Source: Maribacter sp. BPC-D8
Lineage (GTDB): Bacteria; Bacteroidota; Bacteroidia; Flavobacteriales; Flavobacteriaceae
DNA: 64,000 nucleotides
Assembly: GCF_035207705.1 (NCBI RefSeq)
Contig: NZ_CP128187.1
Location: forward strand, 3,162,001 to 3,226,000
Direction: 5' to 3'
The translations under genes and the position numbers were made by a program. The notes beneath the pieces were generated by a model. The model searched no databases. It saw only the letters and a list, made by a program, of their open reading frames with translations, and was not told where the DNA came from. Numbering within the stretch: the first letter of the stretch is position 1; the number at the start of each line of letters is the position of its first letter. Below, piece by piece: positions 1 through 9,490 of the stretch.

Positions 1-14
1 AATTTTAAACTCAA

Positions 15-926
15 ATGAAAAAATTATACAAAATAATTTTTATTTCTATCATCATTGGTATAACTATTGAATTTAGCTTGCGGTTTTTCTTAGGTTTTTG
101 CGATGCACCCCTATATATCTCAGATGAATCTTTTGAATACATTGCGGCACCAAATCAAAGCGGAAAAAGATTCGGAAATACATATAGTTTCAATACTTTT
201 TCTCAACGTAGTGAAGAAATAAATCCTAATAAAACCAAAATATTAGGTTTGGGTGATTCTGTAATTTTTGGTGGAGTACAGTCTGATCAAGATAGTATTG
301 CTACTTCAATAGTGAGCGAGAAGCTTCCAAACCTACAAATATTAAATATATCATCGGGTAGTTGGGGACCAGACAATTGTTCGGCATATCTAGAAAAATA
401 CGGCACATTTAACGCAAAAGCTATGCTTTTAGTAGTTAGCAGCCATGATGCATTTGACGTTATGGATTTTCAACCAGTAGTCGGTAATCACATCTCTTAC
501 CCAGAACAACAATATAAATTAGCTTGGGGAGAACTTTTAGACCGTTATATCAATCCAAGAATTTCCAAAATTTTTTCTAAAAAGACGAAATTAGATCCAG
601 ATGAACAAGCTACTCAAGGCATTAAAAAAAATGGATTTAATTTTAATCCTGGCTTCGACCAATTAAAGTTAATTTCAATAAATTTAGACTTGCCATTAAC
701 AATTTATTTACATGCCGAAAAATCAGAATTACAAAATAAAAAGTATAATACTCAAGGAAATTTAATTTTAGAATGGGCTAATAAGAACGACGTAAAAATA
801 CTAAAGGAACTAGATTATAATTTTATAGATGCTGATTATAGAGATGCTATACATTTAAGTAATAGCGGTCAGAAAAAGCTAGCTGAAATAATGATAAGTG
901 AATTGAAAACTATAGTAAATCCTTAA
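15..926 (+). CDS. SGNH/GDSL-type hydrolase-like membrane-anchored protein
   Basis: A 303-residue protein with one N-terminal hydrophobic segment (about residues 5-26) that could be a signal anchor, leaving the rest outside the cytoplasmic membrane. The body has the two ends of an SGNH fold: a GDS block (LGLGDSVIFGG, near residue 80) supplying the nucleophilic Ser, and a C-terminal D-x-x-H block (RDAIHLS, near residue 278). A Ser-rich block with GSWG lies between them. In polysaccharide loci, SGNH proteins often add or remove acetyl groups on the polymer. That role is inferred here from the neighbouring export and glycosyltransferase genes. The ATG lies 14 bases from the window edge, so its operon partners are not visible. 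Confidence 0.75.
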   Translation: MKKLYKIIFISIIIGITIEFSLRFFLGFCDAPLYISDESFEYIAAPNQSGKRFGNTYSFNTFSQRSEEINPNKTKILGLGDSVIFGGVQSDQDSIATSIVSEKLPNLQILNISSGSWGPDNCSAYLEKYGTFNAKAMLLVVSSHDAFDVMDFQPVVGNHISYPEQQYKLAWGELLDRYINPRISKIFSKKTKLDPDEQATQGIKKNGFNFNPGFDQLKLISINLDLPLTIYLHAEKSELQNKKYNTQGNLILEWANKNDVKILKELDYNFIDADYRDAIHLSNSGQKKLAEIMISELKTIVNP

Positions 927-1016
927 TATATTTTTTCTCAAAAAAATAACTTGTAATAGCTAATCCCAAAGCGTATGAATTATATTAAAATAATTAAGTT
1001 TTAACCAAACGTTAGA

Positions 1017-3272
1017 TTAATACTGCGTTGAACGAACCAAATTAATTGTGACTTGTATTTTACCTGTATTATTAAAATCTTGGTTAGCAAATAAATAGAT
1101 ATTACTACTACCTTCAAATGAATTTGCATCATCAATATCTACCGAAACAACACCAACTTTTTCAGAAATTAATGTTATTAAATCTTCTTTATTTGAACTT
1201 CTTGTTCCCATAGATATCTTGGTGCCAATTGCTAAATCCTCTAAAGTATGAACAACCAATTTATCTAACGAATACCCACCTGGTATTGTCATATTCAACA
1301 TTAGGCTATTTCCTGAACCAAGTATTATAGTTTCACTTAGTGTCCAAATATCTTTTCTTAAAGAGTTGGTTTGTTCAATAATATAATTATTATTAATATC
1401 AGTAATTTTAGCATAATTATTATTAAGGTTGACACTATTGGCAAGTATGACCTGAACACTTCTTTTCATTGGACTTGACTCCAATTCCCTCCACCCATTT
1501 ACTTGAATATCATAAAAATTATCACTTCCTTCGTTCAGCGTGTTTAAATCATGAAAGACCACAGCACTATAATCATTTATACTTGTATGTTTTTCAATAG
1601 TTAATGTAGAATTCGCGACTGTATTATTTGAGCCGCTAATTCCAAAAAGACCAGCTTCCTCATTATTTAACCCCTTAACTACTACATGTACACCATCCAT
1701 TGAAACGTAATCGCCAACAGCATAATCCATTGGATATATTTCAATAGATTCTGAATTATCTTTTATGGTCATATTATTAATTGAAATATTATTCAATGGA
1801 CCTAAATATCTTAAAGAATTAAACTTGAAATTAGGATTAAAGATATCAATCGTACTTTCTGCATATATATTACTAAAAACACCATTAGTAATACCTCCCC
1901 AATCACCCAAACCATCTCTTCTATAAGAAGAATAATTATCTACAACCACATTTTCAATAAAATCAACTAATTTTAAAGAGTTGCAGTAACCACTTATTTC
2001 TTCTCTAACATTTGAAGTCCCAACGTAATTGCCATAGTCAGTGGTATTTAGTATCGTTAGGTTCTTACATATATGATTTTCTGAATTATCACTGTTTAAA
2101 TAAATTAAATGCGGTGGTGGCATCCAATAATCAAGTCCCCCCACCAAAACGCCATTAAAAGTTTGTACATCTGAATATCTATAACCCTTTAAACCATCTA
2201 AAGTTAAATTATCTACTATACCCTGTATACCCATAATCGCCCCATCAATTACCAAATTTTTTAAATTGATATTACTACAAATTGATGTTGGGTCTGAATT
2301 ATTTGAAATATTCTGATTGGCACTATATTCTTCCTTCAATTTTATTGCACCGACCATAAAAGTATTAGCAGTGGTTCCTTTTGATAACATGTTTACATTC
2401 TCGAATAAAACGTTTCTTGCTGCGTCTAGTAATACAGTATACCTAAAGTTTACTGGACCTCGCCAAATAGGACTTTGATTATTAAAAACTAATCCACGAT
2501 TCTGTACTAGATAATTTTTAAGTTGTGTAGTATTCGCTATAGTCATTTGATTATCATACCCAAAATTAGCATCATAACTTTGATCATAGAAAATAGTGAT
2601 ATTTTTAATGGTAATATTTTCTGCTAAGGCGATTATGAACGCCGGTGAAAGCAAATTATTAACAATAATACGAGCATCATTTGCGCCTTCAATCCAGGTA
2701 TTATCTTCTAGAAAAATAGATTTTGTCCCTGTTTCCTCAACATCTAAAAAAATATCTTTATCTATTAAAACCTTTAGCCCTAAAGAATCTGCATAAGCTA
2801 AGGTTTCTACAAAAGCATCTCTATCATCTGTAACACCATCCATTACTGCTCCAAACCAATGGGGCCTAACATATTCATTACCGTAAGTACCAGTTAAAAT
2901 TACCTCTTCTATAATAGGTTCACTCGAACTAGAAGCAATAAGTGTATCATCTCCTTCTACTGTACCATTTTCAAGTTGTCCTTCATCAAAATACAAAGTT
3001 ACATTAGCAGGTAGCTCAATAACTTCACCATTTAAATCAAAGTGGTCATTAATTTCAAATACCGAGTTTGCGTAATCATCAGGTATGTTGTTCCAATCAA
3101 AATTGCTAGGTATTTTTATAGTGTCCTTTGGAATCTGGTTTTCTGAATTTTCAGCAATATCATTAATCACGTACTCCGACAATAAATCAGCATCTTTTGC
3201 GCAAGATATTTGTAAAAATATAGCATAAATCACAATAAAGGAGCGTATAGATAGTATCTGACTACATTTCAT
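1017..3272 (-). CDS. Lipoprotein with pectate-lyase-like parallel beta-helix
   Basis: A 751-residue protein with a type II signal peptide: hydrophobic residues 11-22 then LQISC, placing the lipidated Cys at residue 24. After a short linker comes a block (PHWFGAVMDGVTDDRDAF, near residue 137) typical of the start of pectate-lyase superfamily beta-helices. Long stretches rich in Asn, Ile and short N-I-T/N-L turns follow, as expected for helix rungs. Such proteins bind or cleave uronate-containing polysaccharides, usually at the outer membrane. No catalytic residues could be assigned by eye, so it may be a lyase or only a binding protein. The sequence just after the Cys resembles the lipoprotein at 4780-6267. 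Confidence 0.75.
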   Translation of the reverse strand: MKCSQILSIRSFIVIYAIFLQISCAKDADLLSEYVINDIAENSENQIPKDTIKIPSNFDWNNIPDDYANSVFEINDHFDLNGEVIELPANVTLYFDEGQLENGTVEGDDTLIASSSSEPIIEEVILTGTYGNEYVRPHWFGAVMDGVTDDRDAFVETLAYADSLGLKVLIDKDIFLDVEETGTKSIFLEDNTWIEGANDARIIVNNLLSPAFIIALAENITIKNITIFYDQSYDANFGYDNQMTIANTTQLKNYLVQNRGLVFNNQSPIWRGPVNFRYTVLLDAARNVLFENVNMLSKGTTANTFMVGAIKLKEEYSANQNISNNSDPTSICSNINLKNLVIDGAIMGIQGIVDNLTLDGLKGYRYSDVQTFNGVLVGGLDYWMPPPHLIYLNSDNSENHICKNLTILNTTDYGNYVGTSNVREEISGYCNSLKLVDFIENVVVDNYSSYRRDGLGDWGGITNGVFSNIYAESTIDIFNPNFKFNSLRYLGPLNNISINNMTIKDNSESIEIYPMDYAVGDYVSMDGVHVVVKGLNNEEAGLFGISGSNNTVANSTLTIEKHTSINDYSAVVFHDLNTLNEGSDNFYDIQVNGWRELESSPMKRSVQVILANSVNLNNNYAKITDINNNYIIEQTNSLRKDIWTLSETIILGSGNSLMLNMTIPGGYSLDKLVVHTLEDLAIGTKISMGTRSSNKEDLITLISEKVGVVSVDIDDANSFEGSSNIYLFANQDFNNTGKIQVTINLVRSTQY

Positions 3273-3641
3273 TGAAGGGTAATATTATGAATGCAATTAA
3301 CTTAATTAATTGAAATTTTAATCTAAACGATTAAACTAATACAATTAATACGTTATCTATAGCTTTTTAGACTACATGCATACACTTTTCTCATTACTTC
3401 AATTTTATAGCCAAAATATTATACAAAAGACAAACAAATACTGAATCACCACTTAAAAAATAATGATAGTGGCATGGTCTAAAGAAAAAAGATTTAAGAA
3501 TATTAGAGAAGAACGAAATAATGCATTACTCCGTTTCAAGAATAATACGCAGCTAACCATGTATTATAAAGCAGCAAAATAACTGCAGCAAATTACATCA
3601 TTACTTCATTCGATAAAATAGTAGAAAATAATTACTAATTA
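3273..3641. other. AT-rich intergenic stretch, no convincing gene
   Basis: The 369 bases between the beta-helix lipoprotein and the WecG-like gene. The only open frame of note is a 39-codon plus-strand ORF at 3463-3582, rich in Lys, Arg and Asn, with no recognisable family and no clear ribosome binding site. No terminator-like hairpin was seen. Confidence 0.4.
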
Positions 3642-4406
3642 TTATTGAACCGTAGCTCCAATTTCCTTCTCTGGCGCAAACTTAGCTTTCACCAAATATT
3701 TAGTAAATACGGCACCATAGTAAATATATCTATTCGCCATACGCTTAGGTTCTTTTAGTAGACGACCTAACCACTCTAGCCCTAAATCTTGCCAAATTTT
3801 ATTTGGTCTTTCTACAGTACCAGCATAGAAATCAAATACAGCCCCTATTGAGCATATTATTTTAGCATCTAGATTTTCTTTATTGGCATGACTCCATTTT
3901 TCTTGTTTTGGTGCTGTCATACCCACGAACAAGACATCTGGCTTAAAACTGTTTACAGCTTCGATCATTGCCGCTGTATCTTCATCTGTAAAGGTTGGCT
4001 TATATGGTGGAGAGTAGCTCGCAAAGCTAACATTCGGGTATTCTTTTTTTAATCTTTCCCCAATTTTTGAAAGTGTTTCGTCTGATGCTCCTAAATAGAA
4101 ACAAGAACCATGTATTTCATTTAATCTCTTTAATTGAAAATCATGAAAATCTGCACCAGCTATTTTTTTAACGGAAGCCCCGTTAAGCCATTTAGCGGCA
4201 GCGACAATACCGACACCATCTGGCAGTATAACATCGCTTTCTAACAAAGCATTTTTGAATACAGCGTCTTCTTCTGATATACAGAAGGAGTATTGATTTA
4301 TAGTACTTACCAATAACTTGGATTTAACCGGTAAATTCTCTAATGTAGAATTGTAAACCGGATAACCTAGGCATAATACTTCTGAATCAACTGCTGTACT
4401 ACTCAT
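3642..4406 (-). CDS. WecG/TagA/CpsF family glycosyltransferase (copy 1)
   Basis: A 254-residue member of the GT26 family, which transfers N-acetylmannosamine or its uronate to undecaprenyl-PP-GlcNAc on the inner membrane face. The sequence shows the family landmarks: INQYSF near residue 36, LPDGVGIV near residue 65 holding the conserved Asp, FVGMTAPKQEKW near residue 160, and the C-terminal GAVFDFYAGTVERP and GLEWLGRLLKEP blocks. Length matches the family. It is flanked by two beta-helix lipoproteins rather than glycosyltransferases. A second copy lies at 33265-33987. The actual sugar cannot be read from the sequence. Confidence 0.92.
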   Translation of the reverse strand: MSSTAVDSEVLCLGYPVYNSTLENLPVKSKLLVSTINQYSFCISEEDAVFKNALLESDVILPDGVGIVAAAKWLNGASVKKIAGADFHDFQLKRLNEIHGSCFYLGASDETLSKIGERLKKEYPNVSFASYSPPYKPTFTDEDTAAMIEAVNSFKPDVLFVGMTAPKQEKWSHANKENLDAKIICSIGAVFDFYAGTVERPNKIWQDLGLEWLGRLLKEPKRMANRYIYYGAVFTKYLVKAKFAPEKEIGATVQ

Positions 4407-4779
4407 AATTTTCTAAAAAACAGTAATTGAATCTATAGTTTTGAATAGAACAAATTGAAAAAATGTTCCACAAAAAAAATAGTAATTACCACGGGGGTTA
4501 ATGGTTCTACAAAAATAAAATAATTAACTCAAAATTATAGATTACTTACGATAACATGGTGTAAAATAAAGACATATGACCATAAAATACCATATTTAAA
4601 TATCTAATTATAATTATTTGATGTGTTTTCTTACGAAATACTTAAACTGTACAAGAAAATATTGTACGTGACCTATTTACAATAATAAGCCGTTAATCGA
4701 ACTTACAATATGAAAGACAACATAAAATAAAAAACCTAGTTATCTAAAAGGAGTAGGCATTCAAACTAAACTAGAATTT
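4407..4779. other. AT-rich divergent intergenic region
   Basis: The 373 bases between the divergently transcribed WecG-like gene and the plus-strand lipoprotein gene. It should carry promoters for both, but no clear -33/-7 pair could be read. An AAAAGGAG sequence at 4746-4753 is the only ribosome-binding-like site. It lies 26 bases before the first ATG of the downstream gene, farther than usual. Confidence 0.4.
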
Positions 4780-6267
4780 ATGTATTCATGGTTTGGTGAA
4801 AAAATTAGAATTATGGCTAAAACTAGACTTCAACCTATGTACTTCAATACTTCAATACTTTTTTTAATGGTATTAGTACTCCCTTTACTGCAATTGGGAT
4901 CTTGTTCGTCGGATCACGATATTCTTAGCGAATCTATTATTAAAGATGCGGCTACAGAAGAATCTATTTTTATTCCAGTTCTTCAAATTACTAATTTTAG
5001 CATACAATCAATTGATAATATAGGTTTGACCTCAGATATTATAGGTGTTATCGATGAAGAAACAAATCTTATATATGTTGAAATTGATACCAATAACATA
5101 TCTACGCTTCAACTTAAACCTAACATTACCGTTGATTCGGCTACAACGGTCGTACCCGATACAGATACTCCACAAGATTTTAGTGGAGAAGTTACCTATA
5201 CTGTAACTTCTGAAAATGGAGCAGAAGAAAACTATACTGTAGTACCAACCATTGCTGAAACTGAGATTGTAGAACCCGAAATTGAAGAAACCCCGTGTGC
5301 TAGCAATCGTCAAGAATCAGGTCCGATAATTGTCACTGAAAATAACCAGCGAATAGAAAACCTCCATATAAAAACATCTAATCAACATGGTATAGAAATT
5401 AATGGCTTTACCGGTGTCGTCATATCAAATTGCATTATTGAATACACTGGCGCCTATATGGGTATTAAATTCGCTGAGGCAGATAATTTAACTATTGAAA
5501 ACTGTTCCATAAAATATACAAATGCTCCTTCTAGTGGTCCTTTACCTGATGCCACTAGAAATTGTATTGAAGGATTTGATACTGAGAATTTAGTAATTAC
5601 ACATGTAAAAGTAGAAGATGGCTCTACAGGTATTCGGTTAGATCAATGCGATGCATCTGTATTGACCTATATTGAAGGTCACAATATGAGAGGTCCTTTT
5701 CCTAGAGGGCAATTAGTGCAATACGATAAATGTATTGGAGGATTATTAGAGAATTTTTCGGTAATCAACGACCGTGATGTTGCTTGGACCGAAGACAACA
5801 TTAGTATTTACAAAAGTGCCGGACAACAGATCAAAAAAGGTTTGATTGTCGGTAACAATAGCCCTAGGGGTGTTGGTGTAATGTTCGAAGATCAGAATAC
5901 CGAAGGTGCACGTGGTGGCACGGGCGGACTTGTTGAAGATGTTGACTTTTTAGAGATGGGCAACGGTGTTGCATCTTCTGTTGAAGGTTCTGGCAATGTA
6001 ACCTTTAATAGATTACGTGCGAAGCAAATTATATGTGGCGAATTAGGTCAAGGCAGAGGCCTACCAGAATCTAACTCATTAATATTTGCAGCTTTTGAAA
6101 CTACTGGTGGTAATAAAATAATTGACTGCCTGGTTTATGAGTCATGTAACCCTACAAATATTATTTGGCCAGAATATAGCTTTGAAGTTGTTGACTACAG
6201 GGACGATATCGATTTCGAACCGAGAGACCCTATTGTTCTTGATTTTGGCTGTACTTCAGGTAATTAA
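4780..6267 (+). CDS. Lipoprotein with DUF5018-like N-terminus and right-handed beta-helix
   Basis: Up to 495 residues. The lipobox LQLGSC places Cys at residue 42 from the first ATG, which is a long signal peptide. Starts at 4813 or 4837 would give a more usual 31 or 23 residues to the Cys. Residues about 70-155 form a beta-sandwich-like domain resembling DUF5018 (VTYTVTSENGAEENYTV). From about residue 170 the sequence becomes beta-helix rungs (IENLHIKTSNQHGIEI, VISNCIIEYTG, LTIENCSIKYT). Such proteins are expected at the outer membrane acting on glycans. The segment after the Cys (D-x-D-I-L-S-E-S-I-I-K-D) resembles that of the lipoprotein at 1017-3272. A convergent glycosyltransferase ends 15 bases beyond it. 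Confidence 0.72.
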   Translation: MYSWFGEKIRIMAKTRLQPMYFNTSILFLMVLVLPLLQLGSCSSDHDILSESIIKDAATEESIFIPVLQITNFSIQSIDNIGLTSDIIGVIDEETNLIYVEIDTNNISTLQLKPNITVDSATTVVPDTDTPQDFSGEVTYTVTSENGAEENYTVVPTIAETEIVEPEIEETPCASNRQESGPIIVTENNQRIENLHIKTSNQHGIEINGFTGVVISNCIIEYTGAYMGIKFAEADNLTIENCSIKYTNAPSSGPLPDATRNCIEGFDTENLVITHVKVEDGSTGIRLDQCDASVLTYIEGHNMRGPFPRGQLVQYDKCIGGLLENFSVINDRDVAWTEDNISIYKSAGQQIKKGLIVGNNSPRGVGVMFEDQNTEGARGGTGGLVEDVDFLEMGNGVASSVEGSGNVTFNRLRAKQIICGELGQGRGLPESNSLIFAAFETTGGNKIIDCLVYESCNPTNIIWPEYSFEVVDYRDDIDFEPRDPIVLDFGCTSGN

Positions 6268-6282
6268 TCCATTTCATAAACA

Positions 6283-7218
6283 TTAACCCCAATTTGTATA
6301 ACCAGGTACTCTGAGATAAGCAAATATTTTTCTACGTAGAATAGTTGTTATAAAAAACTTTTTAAAATATCTTCTATCAGCTTTACCATCTCTTATAATA
6401 AAATTAGGATGGGCTAGTGGAAAACTAATATCAGATGCTTTATTCTCTTGCCTTTTATCATTTGCACTTGTTGTATGTGTGGCATCTTCCCCAAAACCTA
6501 AATTTTGAATCATGTTTTTATGCGGAATAATTGATAATCCTGAATTGATCAATTTGGTATAATCCCATTGATAATCCCACCATGTAACTTCTTCTGCATT
6601 GATTGTTTTTTCAACCTTGCTAAGTCTGTATTTTTTCTCAATGAAATTAGAAAAGTACTTATCAAAGTACCCTTTCTTTTTTAACTCTGGATACGTTGAC
6701 ACCTCATAATCATAATGTTTCCAAGCTCTTCTCCAGCTAGCCCAACCCCACTCATGACTGAAATTAGAGAAGTAATACGAGTAATCTGAATCAGAAACCC
6801 ATCCGTTCTGAAAATTAGAACCTCCAATATGCATTATCTGGCTATTATCTCGATACTTTTCTAACAGCTCTGAACTGAATTTAAAAAAGCTTTCTGATGG
6901 CAAGCAATCATCTTCTAGTATAATGCCTTCTCCTTCATTTTCAAAGAACCAATCGATTGCTCTTTTTGGTCCTAAGCCACAACCTATGTTTTCATCTCTA
7001 AACAGTGTTTTGACCTCACAGTCCCAATCCACTAAACCTATAATCGCTCTAGTTTCTTTACAACGTTGATCGTCTTTACCATTATTTCGTGGTCCATCGG
7101 CCGCAACATAAAGTTTTTTAGGTTGCGCCTTTCGTATCATTTCAAAAACCTTTTGTGTTTGCTCAGGCCTATTAAAAATGATAAAAAGTACGGGTGCTTG
7201 TGGTGTGGTCATTTTCAT
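6283..7218 (-). CDS. Nucleotide-diphospho-sugar glycosyltransferase (HlpA/GNT-I-like)
   Basis: A 311-residue cytoplasmic GT-A-type enzyme. It begins with PVLFIIFNRPEQT, continues with VAADGPRN, and carries an acidic metal-binding block ILEDDCLP near residue 105, in place of the DxD of GT2 enzymes. The Trp-rich segment SHEWGWASWRRAWKHYD near residue 150 and TWWDYQWDY near residue 215 are typical of this family in Bacteroidota polysaccharide loci. It overlaps the preceding gene by 4 bases (ATGA), so the two are almost certainly cotranscribed and translationally coupled. A paralogue lies at 39409-40320. Donor and acceptor sugars are unknown. Confidence 0.85.
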   Translation of the reverse strand: MKMTTPQAPVLFIIFNRPEQTQKVFEMIRKAQPKKLYVAADGPRNNGKDDQRCKETRAIIGLVDWDCEVKTLFRDENIGCGLGPKRAIDWFFENEGEGIILEDDCLPSESFFKFSSELLEKYRDNSQIMHIGGSNFQNGWVSDSDYSYYFSNFSHEWGWASWRRAWKHYDYEVSTYPELKKKGYFDKYFSNFIEKKYRLSKVEKTINAEEVTWWDYQWDYTKLINSGLSIIPHKNMIQNLGFGEDATHTTSANDKRQENKASDISFPLAHPNFIIRDGKADRRYFKKFFITTILRRKIFAYLRVPGYTNWG

Positions 7219-8102
7219 TTTAAATAGTCTTTATTTTTAAATAATTGCCATATAATAGGAAACAATGTTTTAATCCACAACAATACAAAAGCAATAGGGA
7301 AATGAAATGGCAGGTGTTTCTTTACAAATCGTAAATATTCTTTATAGGATAATCCCTTAGGACTATACAAATAAGCTATCCTTTCTTTAAGGGTACTTTT
7401 CTGAGTCAACCAATTCACCCCATGATCATATTTACAATACCCAATAACCTGACTAGAAACATAAGTATAAATACCTTTGCGCAAAGCTCGCAAAGTGTAA
7501 TCATAATCTGCTATACCATGAATAAAATTTTCTGACAGAGAACCTACTTGCTCATAAACCACATTAGGAACCAACATAATATTGGCATTCCCCAATTCAC
7601 ATCTCTGCGGAAATTTGTTATTAGGTATAACCATTCTTCCTTTAAAAAGTAACCTGTTTAAAATCTTATGACCTCCATATGTTATTTTTTTAGTATCTGG
7701 ATTTTGAGTAGATCCCACAATAATACTATTAGGCTCATTGATTATTTTTAAGTCATTAAACAATATTGTCAAAGCATCATCAAAAACAATCGTATCATCA
7801 TTTAATAGTAAATAATAATCTGTATTTTTTTCGTTTTCATTGGCAAATTTCCAGGCAGCTCGCATACCACCGGCCCAAAAAAGATTTCCTGAACCTTGCA
7901 TTATGTTAAGGTTATTAAATTTTCCTTTTAAATATTCAGTTGTACCATCGGTACTACCATCATCTACCAAGAATACCTTTAATTCAAAACCATCTTCTAA
8001 AGGGCAATTAAAAAGTGCTTGTAAACAGCTATAAGTTTTCATCTTACGATTGTGGCACGTAAGCAAAACAGTTATTATTTTTTTTTCTTTAATTGACATC
8101 AT
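7215..8102 (-). CDS. Glycosyltransferase family 2 protein
   Basis: A 295-residue GT2 enzyme of the rhamnosyltransferase-like type. It opens with VLLTCHNRK, followed by the nucleotide-binding VDDGSTDGT near residue 47, GSGNLFWAGGMRAAW near residue 75 and the metal-binding LLNDDT near residue 100. The C-terminal hydrophobic segment (FPIAFVLLWIKTLFPIIW) suggests attachment to the inner membrane. Two adjacent ATGs are possible starts (8102 and 8099). It sits between the flippase gene and the HlpA-like glycosyltransferase gene, so it is likely to add one sugar of the repeat unit on the undecaprenyl carrier. Confidence 0.88.
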   Translation of the reverse strand: MMSIKEKKIITVLLTCHNRKMKTYSCLQALFNCPLEDGFELKVFLVDDGSTDGTTEYLKGKFNNLNIMQGSGNLFWAGGMRAAWKFANENEKNTDYYLLLNDDTIVFDDALTILFNDLKIINEPNSIIVGSTQNPDTKKITYGGHKILNRLLFKGRMVIPNNKFPQRCELGNANIMLVPNVVYEQVGSLSENFIHGIADYDYTLRALRKGIYTYVSSQVIGYCKYDHGVNWLTQKSTLKERIAYLYSPKGLSYKEYLRFVKKHLPFHFPIAFVLLWIKTLFPIIWQLFKNKDYLK

Positions 8103-8122
8103 CTATAATTTATTTCAACTTA

Positions 8123-9490
8123 CTAAGCTGGTAACTTTCGATTTTTTTTCATTTCAACATACACTTGGTATGGTGCTACTATTAGCCCATTGACATTGGT
8201 TACTACAATTGCCATACATATTCCAAAAATACCGTAACCCATGTCTACCGACAAATAATACGCTAACGGCACAAAGAATATGATTATAAATATGGATATA
8301 TAAAATTGCAGATTCACCTTACCCATACCGTTTAGAATACTAATAAATATTGATGAAAAGCAATTAGATAATACGATTAACAGAACCCCTAATGAGGTTA
8401 TAAATGGTATGGTAATAATATCACCAATCCATAAATTATAAATAGTTGGTGCAAAGTATAATACGATGAGACTACCAACAGCAATAACAGCCCAAATTAA
8501 TAGCAGCTTATTTATTAGTTTCCGTATCCACCTATAATCATTATTTACTTGGGCATTGGTAACCGAACTCCACACGGGGCTCAATATGATACCAAATACT
8601 AAAGAAGCAACGCTAAACAGCTTAAAAGCAATATTAAACTCCGTTACCTTCTCTGGTGAGAAGTATTTACTTATTAAAAAATTACTAGTTTGAAACTGCA
8701 CCATATATGCAATGTTCAAAAAGAAAAATTTAATACCAAGAGAAAATATAGAGCTTAAAGTATCTGTAGTAGGTCTTTCTATTTTTTGTATTAAATCTCG
8801 TCTTTGAACCAAAAAGAAATATGCAGTAAATAAAAATATAGAAAGTACATTACTACCCATTACTACAAAACCTAAATTGAATAATGAAGGCTCAGAAAAT
8901 TCTCTTAAATAAAGAATACCTATTAACCCAAGCACATTACCTAATAAGATAGTTCGCGCAATCATTGCCGGTTTTTGAAGGGCAAACTGTATAGGGTTAT
9001 AAATTTGAAATATAAATTGTAAACTAAAGAAGGATATTAAAAGAAAAATCAACTGTTGTAGTTCAACTCGGTATGACGCATCTACACCTAGAAATTCATC
9101 CCATTTTATTTGATCCGTAAATACTACATTTAAGATAAATATGATGGTGGAAATTAATATTAATACTGCTGCCGTAGTATGTATTAATTTTCGTTGTTCT
9201 TTAATATCATCAATGGCTACAGCTTCAGAAAACTTATTTCGCAATCCGTTACCAAAACCTATATCTAACAAGGTAAACCAGGTTAATACAGAACTTAAGG
9301 TTAACCAAATACCGTAACGTTCAGCATTTACAAAATTTATAACCAAGGGTACAAACAAAAAGTTTATAGCCGTACCCAAACCTCTTAATATCAACGAGGA
9401 GAAAACATTCTTAATCAACAGATTAGTCCTAGAATTTCCTTGGAAATAAGATTGAATAATTACCCTTATGGAATTAAACCTTTTTATCAT
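8123..9490 (-). CDS. Wzx-like polysaccharide flippase (copy 1)
   Basis: A 455-residue integral membrane protein with about 12-14 hydrophobic segments, the usual size for MATE/MOP-superfamily O-unit flippases. The N-terminus holds NAERYGIWLTLSSVLTW and FGNGLRNKFSEA, characteristic of this family in Bacteroidota. It should move undecaprenyl-PP-linked repeat units across the inner membrane. The start codon overlaps the stop of the upstream polymerase gene by one base, so the two are coupled. The paralogue at 42535-43899 has the same N-terminal signature but differs through most of its length, suggesting a different substrate. Confidence 0.9.
   Translation of the reverse strand: MIKRFNSIRVIIQSYFQGNSRTNLLIKNVFSSLILRGLGTAINFLFVPLVINFVNAERYGIWLTLSSVLTWFTLLDIGFGNGLRNKFSEAVAIDDIKEQRKLIHTTAAVLILISTIIFILNVVFTDQIKWDEFLGVDASYRVELQQLIFLLISFFSLQFIFQIYNPIQFALQKPAMIARTILLGNVLGLIGILYLREFSEPSLFNLGFVVMGSNVLSIFLFTAYFFLVQRRDLIQKIERPTTDTLSSIFSLGIKFFFLNIAYMVQFQTSNFLISKYFSPEKVTEFNIAFKLFSVASLVFGIILSPVWSSVTNAQVNNDYRWIRKLINKLLLIWAVIAVGSLIVLYFAPTIYNLWIGDIITIPFITSLGVLLIVLSNCFSSIFISILNGMGKVNLQFYISIFIIIFFVPLAYYLSVDMGYGIFGICMAIVVTNVNGLIVAPYQVYVEMKKNRKLPA

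Noticed and set aside
3463..3582. 39-codon plus-strand ORF between lipoprotein and WecG-like genes
   Set aside because: No family, no convincing ribosome binding site or terminator; length is expected by chance in this DNA.
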